64,000 nucleotides of DNA from Chryseobacterium aurantiacum (GCF_003020585.1 NZ_PXUE01000006.1:1-64000), one strand, 5' to 3'; numbered from the stretch's first letter, positions 25,720-33,032 are shown. The notes: a model not told the origin generated them from the sequence alone. Numbers and translations: made by a program.

Positions 25720-27438
25720 ATGTCACAGGAAGACTCTTTACTTAATAATAATCTTAAGGGGATTAACAATAATATCAATCACCTTAATAATAATCTGAAT
25801 TCCTTCAACTCCCAATTAGGAAATATCAATTCTGAAATAGGCAACATCAATAACCAACAGCAAGCTCTGGATGGCAGAATGAATGCTATGTCCGGAATTA
25901 TTGATGATTTTATCAAAACTGATAAAGAAAAAAGGGAACTTCAGGTTGCCGAAAATATGCAGGAAAGCCTAAAGCAAGACCTTAGCAACAAGTTTGGCTA
26001 TTATGAAGAGATCAGAAGAACCGTTTTAGGTATTTTGCAAGCTGTAGACAGTGGAATTGTAAGGCATGAGATCATGCAGGATGCCGCTGAAAGCTTAATG
26101 ATAAAAACTCCCAATTATTGGCTGGCTCCTGCAATGGTTGCTATTGTAGCCTGGGTTCGTGACGACAGAGAAGATACTGAAAGGGCACTGAACGAGGCAC
26201 TAAGGAGAGATGATTATAAAACAACCCTGTTCTTCATGCTTCTTATGAGAAGACTAGGTAGAGATGAAGCCTGCCATCAATGGGTACAAAGATATCTCAT
26301 GCATCAGGACCCTTATCGTCTTGATCGTGAATTTGTAATGGTTCTGGAGGCTGCGGCAACCGGATCATTTCCTACACCTTCCCGGGAACTGATTATTTCT
26401 ACTGTAGACGGATGGCTTAACCTCTTAACACAAACGGATCAGTACATTAATGAGCAGAAAAACGAATGGCTTAAGTTCTTCCAGTCTAAAGGTCGCCTAG
26501 ACAATAAAGAGTATCCTTTTCTTGAGAAATACTGCACCAATTGGGCAGACCTTAAATCTTCTATGAAAAAAGCGAAACTCCACCAGTTTCTGATTTCTTA
26601 CTTTAAAAATATACTCAATACTCCTATAGATTATTCAAAAACATCAAAAAATCAGTTAGATGAAATTCTGTCATTACTGATCACTAATTTTGATGATGAA
26701 GAGTTTGAACTGCAAAAGAAAATAAAGCTCAACCAGCAACTTATAGATAAAAAAAAGGATAGAAGATCTGTAAAGCTAGATTATGCTTTGGAGAAAGCAT
26801 TTGAAGACAAAACAAACTTCCTTCAGATGCTTACCAACGTTGCTTTTATTCCGGAATTGGCAGGAGGAACACATGCTACTCAACCTTTGGCAGTAGCCAT
26901 TAGCAGTCCTTGGATTGTGGAAGCCCATGAAGCCTATACGGCAGACTACAGAATGAACGCTGTTACCACAGCAAATTTAGCGATTGAAAATTATAAAATA
27001 TCTTCTGATAGTACCGATGAGACAGAACAGATGAAGGCACATGGAGAACATTGGGATAAGATTTTAAAAGATGAGGTAAAGAAAGCCTCATCCGGCAACG
27101 GTTGTATTGTTGCGATCACCATTCCCATTTACGCATTTGGCTTATTTTGTTACCTGACCGATCCTAAGGCTGAATTTCTCGGTTATCTTATCTTTTCCGT
27201 ATGTACGGGATTTCTGGCATTAATGTATTGGGCCGGAAGTTCAAAGAAGGCAGAAGTAAGAAAAAAAGTTAATGAATCCCGTATAAAGTCCGATGAAGCA
27301 TTAAGAGGATGCCTTACAGAGCTGAAGAGCTTCAAAGCAGAATACGATATGGAAGACGCAAAAACTTCAGAAGTAAAAGCAATGCTTCAATCTATTCAAG
27401 CTGAGGAGTTTTTAGCAAACTCAAGAATTACATCATAA
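25720..27438 (+). CDS. Coiled-coil protein with two C-terminal membrane segments, unknown family
   Basis: A 572-residue protein I do not recognise. Residues 1-75 are an Asn/Leu/Ile heptad-like coiled coil (LNNNLKGINNNINHLNNNL). Residues about 80-430 are soluble and helical, with short alpha-repeat-like phrases (RDDREDTERALNEALRRDDY). Two close membrane helices follow (about 467-483 and 490-508), then a charged coiled tail to the end. No catalytic motif is evident. The layout suggests a membrane-tethered scaffold with both ends in the cytosol. It follows the two-component genes, has its own promoter with an inverted repeat, and is followed by a small acidic-basic peptide gene. The function is unknown. 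Confidence 0.75.
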   Translation: MSQEDSLLNNNLKGINNNINHLNNNLNSFNSQLGNINSEIGNINNQQQALDGRMNAMSGIIDDFIKTDKEKRELQVAENMQESLKQDLSNKFGYYEEIRRTVLGILQAVDSGIVRHEIMQDAAESLMIKTPNYWLAPAMVAIVAWVRDDREDTERALNEALRRDDYKTTLFFMLLMRRLGRDEACHQWVQRYLMHQDPYRLDREFVMVLEAAATGSFPTPSRELIISTVDGWLNLLTQTDQYINEQKNEWLKFFQSKGRLDNKEYPFLEKYCTNWADLKSSMKKAKLHQFLISYFKNILNTPIDYSKTSKNQLDEILSLLITNFDDEEFELQKKIKLNQQLIDKKKDRRSVKLDYALEKAFEDKTNFLQMLTNVAFIPELAGGTHATQPLAVAISSPWIVEAHEAYTADYRMNAVTTANLAIENYKISSDSTDETEQMKAHGEHWDKILKDEVKKASSGNGCIVAITIPIYAFGLFCYLTDPKAEFLGYLIFSVCTGFLALMYWAGSSKKAEVRKKVNESRIKSDEALRGCLTELKSFKAEYDMEDAKTSEVKAMLQSIQAEEFLANSRITS

Positions 27439-27456
27439 CCACAAATACTTAATAAG

Positions 27457-27609
27457 ATGAACAACCCGGAAAATAATGCCGAAAACAATAAAGAAGGAAA
27501 TAAGGAAGATAAACGATCTGAAAACCCTCCAAGAAAGGATAAACAGAACGCAAAATTCCCAGATTGGGATATTCTTCCTCCTAATCAGATCGTAAAACCA
27601 AGATCGTAA
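27457..27609 (+). CDS. Small charged protein, unknown function
   Basis: A 50-residue ORF starting MNNPENNAENNKEGNKEDK and ending PDWDILPPNQIVKPRS. The first half is low-complexity Asn/Glu/Lys; the second half looks ordered (KFPDWDILPPNQI). It starts 18 bases after the coiled-coil gene and is followed by a clear terminator, which supports a real two-gene transcript. It has no homology I can name. Confidence 0.55.
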   Translation: MNNPENNAENNKEGNKEDKRSENPPRKDKQNAKFPDWDILPPNQIVKPRS

Positions 27610-27657
27610 CTGGAGATTATGCTATAGTAATCCCTATAATATTTATTGACACCCTAT

Positions 27658-27686
27658 AAACCTTTCAAGCTCTTGAGAGGTTTTTG
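27658..27686 (+). terminator. Terminator of the 25720-27609 transcript
   Basis: The arms AAACCTTTCAAG and CTTGAGAGGTTT pair fully with one G-U pair and are followed by a T-run. Confidence 0.8.
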
Positions 27687-27688
27687 TT

Positions 27689-27704
27689 TTACGGTTTACC
27701 GTAA
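27689..27704 (+). promoter_or_regulatory. Putative operator, copy 2 (TTACGG-N4-CCGTAA)
   Basis: A perfect 6-base inverted repeat with TTTA between the arms, in the place of a -33 element. It ends 21 bases before the -7 box TAACTTTG at 27726-27733. Confidence 0.6.
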
Positions 27705-27725
27705 GGATTACCATTGATGCGATCC

Positions 27726-27733
27726 TAACTTTG
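27726..27733 (+). promoter_or_regulatory. Promoter -7 box of the TM2 gene
   Basis: TAACTTTG fits TAnnTTTG. The bases just after it (GACCTATAAATAAAAA) are repeated at the promoter of the YegP gene. Confidence 0.6.
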
Positions 27734-27757
27734 ACCTATAAATAAAAATAAATTACC

Positions 27758-28372
27758 ATGGCTGTATTTGCAATACCTAATCCTACAAAAACCCTATATG
27801 TTGACTTTCCACTGGAAAGGGTGAAAGAAAGTGTAAAAAACATTTCTGTTTTACATTCAAAATATAGATTTTATTCTTGTAATGAGATTTTCAATCAATA
27901 TACCTATGAATCTTATGAGTTTCTAAGCCTGGGAGTTTATATTGATATTAATTTAAACTCTGTTACAGATAATAAAACGGGGATTAGTATTGAGATCAGA
28001 AGAAAAATGGGAACTTTCAATGAACCCCATGAAGTTACCCACGCCAACGATCATATTGTAAACATTGTCAATTGTGTTGCTAAATTAACTTCTATGTCAC
28101 TGGATGAAATTAATAGTTTAAAAGCAAAGAAAGACGAAAGCAAGGATGTGTATGTTAAAGCCAAAAGCAGAAAAGATAAAAATACCGCAAGTATATTATC
28201 TCTTTTACTTGGTGGAATAGGTATACATAGGTTTTACTTAGGACAAACATTGCTCGGTGTTATGTATCTTATATTTAGCTGGACTTTTATCCCCGCTTTT
28301 ATTGCTTTTATAGATTTTTTCATCTTCATTTTTATGTCTCAAGATAAATTTGATGTAAAATACAATCGTTAA
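27758..28372 (+). CDS. TM2 domain-containing membrane protein
   Basis: A 204-residue protein. Residues 1-125 form a soluble domain without a known name; residues about 142-200 are a TM2 domain: two hydrophobic helices with GGIGIHRFYLGQTLLGVMY and a following FIPAFIAFIDFF segment. TM2 domains are small two-helix membrane modules of unclear function. The stop codon overlaps the ATG of a small ORF (TAATG). The promoter region, including the inverted repeat, is duplicated in front of the YegP gene, so the two are likely co-regulated. Confidence 0.85.
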   Translation: MAVFAIPNPTKTLYVDFPLERVKESVKNISVLHSKYRFYSCNEIFNQYTYESYEFLSLGVYIDINLNSVTDNKTGISIEIRRKMGTFNEPHEVTHANDHIVNIVNCVAKLTSMSLDEINSLKAKKDESKDVYVKAKSRKDKNTASILSLLLGGIGIHRFYLGQTLLGVMYLIFSWTFIPAFIAFIDFFIFIFMSQDKFDVKYNR

Positions 28373-28560
28373 TGCTAAAAAAGCAGTTGGAACAAACAAG
28401 GATACTCCAAATAAATATTCAAACGGCGACCATTTTCATGGTTGCTGTTTTTTTAGTAATAAATAGTCTTTTCTATTTCTTCATTTTCTATACAAAACCA
28501 GACCTACAAAATATCAATATCAAAGAAAGATTTCGTTTTACGGTTTCCCGTAAGGATTAG
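28372..28560 (+). CDS. Small single-pass membrane protein, uncertain
   Basis: A 62-residue ORF overlapping the TM2 stop by one base. It has a basic N-terminus (MLKKQLEQTR) and one hydrophobic segment (IFMVAVFLVINSLFYFFIF, about 21-39). Its last codons run through the operator of the next gene (28538-28553), so the end of the protein is constrained by a DNA site. Translational coupling and the good membrane segment favour a real gene. No family is recognised. Confidence 0.45.
   Translation: MLKKQLEQTRILQINIQTATIFMVAVFLVINSLFYFFIFYTKPDLQNINIKERFRFTVSRKD
28538..28553 (+). promoter_or_regulatory. Putative operator, copy 3 (TTACGG-N4-CCGTAA)
   Basis: A perfect 6-base inverted repeat with TTTC between the arms. 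It ends 21 bases before the -7 box at 28575, identical spacing to copy 2. Confidence 0.6.
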
Positions 28561-28574
28561 CCTTGAAACGGTTA

Positions 28575-28582
28575 TACTTTTG
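28575..28582 (+). promoter_or_regulatory. Promoter -7 box of the YegP gene
   Basis: TACTTTTG fits TAnnTTTG, 20 bases before the ATG at 28603. Confidence 0.6.
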
Positions 28583-28602
28583 ACCTATAAATAAAAACAA
28601 CT

Positions 28603-28935
28603 ATGGGAAAATTTGTTATCACTCAAAGAGTAAATAATGAATATCAATTCAATCTTAGGGCTAAAAACGGAGAAATCATTCTTACCAGTGAAGGATATGT
28701 TCAAAAAGCATCTTGCCATAAAGGAATAGAGTCTGTAAAGATTAATTCTCAGGAAGATTCGAGGTATGACAGAAGAGTAGCCGTAAATAATAAAGACTAT
28801 TTTGTTCTGAAAGCCAGAAACGGGGAAATTATTGGTAAAAGTCAGCTGTACAGCTCCAAAACAGCAATGGAAAACGGAATTTCCTCTGTAAAAACCAATG
28901 CTCCGGAAGCAGAAATAATTGATGAAACCCTTTAA
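28603..28935 (+). CDS. YegP-family protein (tandem DUF1508)
   Basis: A 110-residue cytosolic protein with two copies of the roughly 50-residue DUF1508 repeat. Each contains the phrase F-x-L-K/R-A-x-N-G-E-I-I (FNLRAKNGEIILTSEGY and FVLKARNGEIIGKSQLY) followed by a G-I-x-S-V-K turn. The fold is a small alpha/beta unit; the role is unknown, though family members are often stress-induced. The duplicated promoter module places it under the same control as the TM2 gene. The next gene may start within its last codons or 10 bases after it. Confidence 0.92.
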   Translation: MGKFVITQRVNNEYQFNLRAKNGEIILTSEGYVQKASCHKGIESVKINSQEDSRYDRRVAVNNKDYFVLKARNGEIIGKSQLYSSKTAMENGISSVKTNAPEAEIIDETL

Positions 28936-28945
28936 TACTACAACC

Positions 28946-30013
28946 ATGGATCTTAAAATTAAACTTGAACAATTACAACAGAAAGTTGTAGGATTAAAAG
29001 AGCAGATTGCTACCGAAGAAGCCACTAAAAACGCGTTTGTAATGCCTTTTATACAGATTTTGGGGTATGATATATTTAATCCTACAGAAGTTGTTCCTGA
29101 ACATGTATGTGATATAGGTACCAAAAAAGGAGAAAAAGTAGACTATGTTATCAAAAACAATGATGAACCTATCTTTATTATAGAATGTAAGCACTGGAAA
29201 GAGAATGCAGATGCTCACAATTCTCAGCTTCACAGATATTATCATGTTTCCAAGACAAGGTTTGGGGTACTTACCAACGGTATTGTTTATAATTTTTACA
29301 CAGATCTTGAAAAGCCGAATATTATGGATGAAAAACCTTTTTTCACCATCAATATTGAAGATTTAAAAGACAGCTCCATTAAAATACTGGAAAGCTTCAC
29401 CAAAAAGGATTATAATCTTGAAAGCATTCTTGATTCTGCAGAAGCTTTAAAATACATCAAGGCAATAAGAAAAGAATTTGAGAAAGAAATAGAAACCCCT
29501 TCTGATGAAATTGTAAAGCTTTTGGTGAGCAGGTTTTTTGAAAAGCCTATCACAGCAAACAGAATGATTTCTTTTAAGGAGTATACCAAGAAAGCCCTTA
29601 CAACCTCCATCAATGAATCGATAAGTTTCAGGTTGAAGTCTGCTTTAAGCATTAATGAACAAATTGAAAAGCAGGATGAGGATGTAAAAACACCTCCATC
29701 TATTGATGAAAACAATGATTCTAAAATTGTCACTACTGAAGAAGAACTTGAAGGATTCCAAATTGTAAAGGCCATCATGAGGGAAAAGGTTCCTGCTGCA
29801 CGTATTGCCTATAGAGACACCCTCTCCTATTTTGGAATTTTACTGGATGACAACAATAGAAAACCATTATGCAGACTACACTTCAACACAGCCAATAAAT
29901 ACATTGAAACTTTTCATAATGGAAAGGATTCCGGAGAAAAGGTATTGCTTAATAGCCTCGATGAAATATACCATTTCAGAGACGAGCTTCACAAAACGCT
30001 GGAAAACTATTAA
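28946..30013 (+). CDS. Solo type I restriction enzyme R-subunit N-terminal (nuclease) domain protein
   Basis: About 355 residues. I use the ATG at 28946 (MDLKIKLEQLQQKVVGLK); another ATG lies 27 bases upstream, overlapping the YegP stop. The N-terminal coiled segment precedes an HSDR_N-type PD-(D/E)xK nuclease core: VDYVIKNNDEPIFIIECKH, with Asp, Glu and Lys in the expected D...ExK pattern. The C-terminal part (from about residue 250) is a second domain with YFGILLDDNNRKPLCRLHF. There is no helicase motif and no hsdM or hsdS nearby, so this is not a standard type I enzyme. Such solo proteins are common in bacteria and of unknown role. A DNA-related function is inferred. Confidence 0.83.
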   Translation: MDLKIKLEQLQQKVVGLKEQIATEEATKNAFVMPFIQILGYDIFNPTEVVPEHVCDIGTKKGEKVDYVIKNNDEPIFIIECKHWKENADAHNSQLHRYYHVSKTRFGVLTNGIVYNFYTDLEKPNIMDEKPFFTINIEDLKDSSIKILESFTKKDYNLESILDSAEALKYIKAIRKEFEKEIETPSDEIVKLLVSRFFEKPITANRMISFKEYTKKALTTSINESISFRLKSALSINEQIEKQDEDVKTPPSIDENNDSKIVTTEEELEGFQIVKAIMREKVPAARIAYRDTLSYFGILLDDNNRKPLCRLHFNTANKYIETFHNGKDSGEKVLLNSLDEIYHFRDELHKTLENY

Positions 30014-30080
30014 TTATGCACTAGAAACAACAAAACTAATAACCACGAAAACTATCCCATATAACTAAAAAACAAATACG

Positions 30081-30392
30081 ATGAAAAAATTACTCTTCAC
30101 GGGACTTTTAGGTCTCGGATTATTATTACCTGCAAACTTTTCCGCATCTACCCACAATTCTTCTTCCACCAAGGAACTCCTTACTAAAAAACCAAGAAAA
30201 GGAAAGTCTAAAAAAAGCAGCAGAAGTAAATCTACAAGATCCAGCTACTCTCCCTCAGGATCTTATTCAAGAAGCAGAGGCTGCACCTATAACGGAAATC
30301 AATTATATGTGGGATCAAGAGGCGGCTGTTATTATTACTCAGGAAGCACTAAGCAATATGTAAAGAGATCATATTGCTCAGGTTGCAACTAA
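30081..30392 (+). CDS. Small basic secreted protein with PBCV-basic-adaptor-like C-terminus
   Basis: A 103-residue protein with signal peptide (MKKLLFTGLLGLGLLLPANFSA), a Lys/Arg/Ser-rich linker (about 35-65) and a C-terminal 40-residue module with four cysteines. The module, GCTYNGNQLYVGSRGGCYYY then KQYVKRSYC, resembles the PBCV-specific basic adaptor repeat (LYtGpRGGxYY...GxKxYV) known from chlorella viruses and some bacteria. The cysteines probably form two disulfides outside the cytosol. The very basic linker suggests binding to nucleic acid or acidic polymer; that is inference. It is followed by a hairpin terminator. Confidence 0.72.
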   Translation: MKKLLFTGLLGLGLLLPANFSASTHNSSSTKELLTKKPRKGKSKKSSRSKSTRSSYSPSGSYSRSRGCTYNGNQLYVGSRGGCYYYSGSTKQYVKRSYCSGCN

Positions 30393-30421
30393 TTAAAAAA
30401 ACACTCCATATAAATCAACTT

Positions 30422-30454
30422 AAAAAAAAAGCGAAGACAGTCTTCGCTTTTTTT
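30422..30454 (+). terminator. Terminator after the small basic secreted protein
   Basis: The arms AAAGCGAAGA and TCTTCGCTTT enclose CAG, with an A-run before and T-run after. Confidence 0.8.
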
Positions 30455-30455
30455 G

Positions 30456-30463
30456 TATTTTCG
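30456..30463 (+). promoter_or_regulatory. Promoter box of small peptide copy 2
   Basis: TATTTTCG is one mismatch from TAnnTTTG, directly behind the terminator and 30 bases before the ATG at 30494. Confidence 0.4.
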
Positions 30464-30493
30464 ACAAACTTCAACTATAAAAACTTTAATATC

Positions 30494-30685
30494 ATGATTA
30501 AACTCTTATTATTCCTTATCGGGCTTATATTCCCCGGTAAAGAAAGTACATACAATAGCTCCAAAGCCTCGGTAACAATCCAAAATAGCCTGGAACCTGG
30601 AGATGGAAATGGAAATGGCCACGGAAACGGAGGGAGTACTGGTGGCAATACGGGCCAGACACCACCGCCCTTTACTCAACCTTAA
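30494..30685 (+). CDS. Small peptide, GG-x-T-x-QTPP family, copy 2
   Basis: A 63-residue peptide. I choose the ATG at 30494: the frame is open upstream but that part crosses the terminator and promoter. It starts MIKLLLFLIGLIF, followed by a Ser/Asn-rich middle, a Gly-Asn/His repeat (GDGNGNGHGNGGSTGG, about 39-54) and the end GGNTGQTPPPFTQP. Both ends align with the copies at 23099 and 30695. Copy 3 starts nine bases after its stop, so the two form a unit. Membrane insertion or export is likely from the N-terminus. The function is unknown. Confidence 0.65.
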   Translation: MIKLLLFLIGLIFPGKESTYNSSKASVTIQNSLEPGDGNGNGHGNGGSTGGNTGQTPPPFTQP

Positions 30686-30694
30686 TAATAAAAA

Positions 30695-30853
30695 ATGATT
30701 CAATTGATATTAATCCTCTTAGGAATAACACTTCATAATGGCAGTACAAATACAGCCAACGGCAATCAAACAACCACAATGCAAAGCAGCACTATCCTAA
30801 GTGAAAATCTTGATACCGGAGGAGAAACAATCCAAACCCCTCCAAAGAAATAA
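30695..30853 (+). CDS. Small peptide, GG-x-T-x-QTPP family, copy 3
   Basis: A 52-residue peptide starting MIQLILILLGITL and ending GGETIQTPPKK, with a polar Asn/Thr/Ser middle. The N-terminal 13 residues differ from copy 1 only by conservative changes. It lies nine bases after copy 2 and ends at a strong hairpin, so the pair is a transcript of its own. Being tandem paralogues with conserved ends and variable middles, they resemble secreted or membrane-active peptide families; no processing protease or exporter is encoded beside them. Confidence 0.65.
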   Translation: MIQLILILLGITLHNGSTNTANGNQTTTMQSSTILSENLDTGGETIQTPPKK

Positions 30854-30885
30854 AACAGGCTATCCTACATTTGGATAGCCTGTTT
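30853..30885. terminator. Bidirectional terminator
   Basis: Perfect 13-base arms AAACAGGCTATCC and GGATAGCCTGTTT around a 7-base loop, between the peptide pair and the convergent GNAT gene. Confidence 0.8.
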
Positions 30886-30889
30886 CAAT

Positions 30890-31342
30890 TTATCTTCTTA
30901 TCATTTCCGTATGCGGAATATCGTCTTCTAAGTATTTATTTCCGGTATCTTCAAAACCAAATCCACTATAGAATCTCAATAAATAATCCTGAGCCGAAAT
31001 TCTGATTTCAGAAGTATGAAATCTATTTTCGATGGTTTCTACGGCATATTGTATTAATAGTTTACCCAAACTTTTACCTCTAGCCTTTTCAGTCGTCAAA
31101 ACTCTTCCAATAGAGGTTTCATCATATTTTATTCCCTTATTGAAAACACGGCAATAGGCAAGAACTTCTCCATCTTCTTCTGCCCAGATATGAACTGCTT
31201 TCTGATCATAATTATCTAAATCAGGATAGGGACAATTCTGCTCAATAACGAAAACATCTATACGGGCTTTCAATATTGAATACAGTTCCGGAACGGTAAA
31301 CTCATCAAAGGTTTTTATTTTCCAGATTATATTATTCCTCAT
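30890..31342 (-). CDS. GNAT-family N-acetyltransferase, ElaA-like
   Basis: A 150-residue acetyltransferase using acetyl-CoA. I prefer the ATG at 31342 (MRNNIIWKIKTFDEF); a TTG one codon earlier is possible. ElaA signature phrases include LRxxVFVxEQxCPYxDxD (here RIDVFVIEQNCPYPDLDNYD) and the acetyl-CoA loop RVLTTEKARGKSLGKLLI, followed by FYSGFGFEDTG. The gene overlaps the end of engB by 11 bases, indicating an operon. The acceptor substrate is unknown. Confidence 0.9.
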   Translation of the reverse strand: MRNNIIWKIKTFDEFTVPELYSILKARIDVFVIEQNCPYPDLDNYDQKAVHIWAEEDGEVLAYCRVFNKGIKYDETSIGRVLTTEKARGKSLGKLLIQYAVETIENRFHTSEIRISAQDYLLRFYSGFGFEDTGNKYLEDDIPHTEMIRR

Positions 31343-31958
31343 CAAAACTTACACTATTTTGGGTTAAAAAATCATTTGTCTTTTCTATGAAATTTAGAAT
31401 TTCATCACCTCCCAGTTTTTTTTCAGCTGAGGTAACATACAACTCAGGAAGATCTTCCCATGTCTTATGAAGTTCTTTCTTATAATTTTCAAAGTTTTTA
31501 ATAACCTCACTCGGTTTTAACTTATCTGACTTTGTGAAGACAATTGAAAAAGGAACACCACTTTCTCCACACCATTGGATAAATTCCAAATCAATTTTCT
31601 GTGGATTGTGTCTCGAATCTACCAACACAAAAAGGTTGACCAGATTTCTTCTGTTCAGAATATAATTCGTAATCAACTTTTCAAAGTCTTTTCGAATGGA
31701 CTTTGAAACCTTTGCATATCCATATCCTGGTAAATCGGTAAGATACCAGTTTTCATTCACTAGAAAATGATTGATCAGCTGAGTCTTTCCCGGAGTTCCC
31801 GAAGTTTTAGCCAAATCCTTATGATTCATCATTGCATTGATCAGCGAAGACTTTCCTACATTGGATCTTCCGATAAAAGCATATTCAGGCATAGTAGGTT
31901 CCGGGCAATCCTGCCATTTTCCACTACTTTTTACGAACGTTGCTGTCTTAATAACCAT
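31332..31958 (-). CDS. engB: Ribosome biogenesis GTPase EngB (YsxC/YihA)
   Basis: A 208-residue GTPase needed for late assembly of the large ribosomal subunit. G1 is GRSNVGKSS (about 30-38), G3 is DLPGYGYA, G4 is TKSDK and G5 is TSAEKKLG. The family-specific SGTPGKTQLINHF switch segment is present. The length is usual. It overlaps the GNAT gene downstream and lies 63 bases after the alpha/beta hydrolase gene on the same strand. The identification is certain. Confidence 0.96.
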   Translation of the reverse strand: MVIKTATFVKSSGKWQDCPEPTMPEYAFIGRSNVGKSSLINAMMNHKDLAKTSGTPGKTQLINHFLVNENWYLTDLPGYGYAKVSKSIRKDFEKLITNYILNRRNLVNLFVLVDSRHNPQKIDLEFIQWCGESGVPFSIVFTKSDKLKPSEVIKNFENYKKELHKTWEDLPELYVTSAEKKLGGDEILNFIEKTNDFLTQNSVSFDEE

Positions 31959-32021
31959 TTTGAAAATATTTTAGAAAAATAAACCACTAAGAAAAGCTCT
32001 TAATGGTCATTTATTATGTAT

Positions 32022-32783
32022 TTAAACTTTATCTTTTATCCAGTTGTACAGGATTTCATTGAAATCATCCGGCTTTTCCATCATCGCAGCATGGCCGCAG
32101 TGATCAATCCAGAATAGATCCGAATTAGGAATAAACTTATGCATGTCTTCCGCTACTTCCGGAGGAGTAACGTTATCCTGCTTTCCCCAAATCAGACAGG
32201 TAGGAGTCAAAATCTTAGGAAGATCATTCAGCATATTGTGCTTAATGGCACTTCTGGCCAGCATTACTGTTTTTATTCCTTTCATTCTATCATTTACCAC
32301 TCCAAAAACTTCATCTACAAGATCTTCAGTAGCCACTTTAGGATCATAGAAAACCTCTTCAGTCTTCTTTCTTATGTAAGACTTATCGTTTTTCCTTGGA
32401 AAACTGTCCCCAAAAGTTCTTTCATATAAACCAGAGCTTCCTGTTAAGACAAGATTCTTTACCAGATCCGGTCTTGCCAACGTAAGAATAAGTCCTACGT
32501 GTCCTCCCATCGAGTTTCCTACTATCGTTACAGGGCCAGAAATATGGCTTTCTATAAACTTGATGATATATTTTGCTAAAGTGGTAAGATTCGTATTGAG
32601 TACTGGCAAATCATAGATTGGCAGCTGAGGAACATAAACCTTATATCCTCTCTGTGAAAAAAAATCTACCATCTTATCGAAATTGCTCAAACCACCCATT
32701 AACCCGTGCAACAGCACTAATGGATGTCCTTCCCCTGCCTCTATATAGGAGTATTTCTTTTCTTTTTTTGTACTAAATATCAT
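32022..32783 (-). CDS. Alpha/beta hydrolase
   Basis: A 253-residue hydrolase from the ATG at 32783 (MIFSTKKEKKYSYIEAG). A longer open frame starts at 32828, but the promoter box TATTTTTG (32813-32806) lies inside that extension, so the shorter start is right. HGLMGGLSNF carries the oxyanion-hole region. The nucleophile elbow is GNSMGGH (Ser near 96), the acid is in WGKQDNVTPP and the histidine in DHCGHAAMMEKP. The family includes esterases and C-C hydrolases; the substrate is unknown. It lies upstream of engB on the same strand and divergent from mraZ. Confidence 0.87.
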   Translation of the reverse strand: MIFSTKKEKKYSYIEAGEGHPLVLLHGLMGGLSNFDKMVDFFSQRGYKVYVPQLPIYDLPVLNTNLTTLAKYIIKFIESHISGPVTIVGNSMGGHVGLILTLARPDLVKNLVLTGSSGLYERTFGDSFPRKNDKSYIRKKTEEVFYDPKVATEDLVDEVFGVVNDRMKGIKTVMLARSAIKHNMLNDLPKILTPTCLIWGKQDNVTPPEVAEDMHKFIPNSDLFWIDHCGHAAMMEKPDDFNEILYNWIKDKV

Positions 32784-32805
32784 AAAACGCCTTAATAAAG
32801 CCTTG

Positions 32806-32813
32806 CAAAAATA
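32806..32813 (-). promoter_or_regulatory. Promoter -7 box of the alpha/beta hydrolase gene
   Basis: On the minus strand TATTTTTG fits the consensus and lies 22 bases before the ATG at 32783. It decides the start of the gene. Confidence 0.55.
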
Positions 32814-33007
32814 CAAATTAAACCTCAAAAATATTTTGATTATCCTAATTTAAGATAAAAATAATACAATATTCCCCTTTTTAACTTTTTTTTTAAAAAC
32901 TGCTTTATTATGGCTTAAATAACAGTTTTAACAACCATCTACATATCAGTAAATTACATTCTTGGAACTCAATCTTTAATAAAACTTATTAACATTGAGT
33001 CAAAAAG

Positions 33008-33032
33008 TGGGAAAAAGTGGGAAATTTTGGAA
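33008..33032 (+). promoter_or_regulatory. MraZ-binding box array upstream of mraZ
   Basis: TGGGA at 33008, TGGGA at 33018 and TGGAA at 33028 repeat with an exact 10-base period (5-base spacers). This matches the TGGGN-N5 direct repeats bound by MraZ in E. coli, just upstream of the promoter box. It implies autoregulation of the dcw cluster. Confidence 0.75.

Noticed and set aside
21903..30853. Known defence system (type I restriction, BREX or similar)
   Set aside because: No methylase, helicase, specificity subunit or other signature partner accompanies the solo HSDR_N protein.
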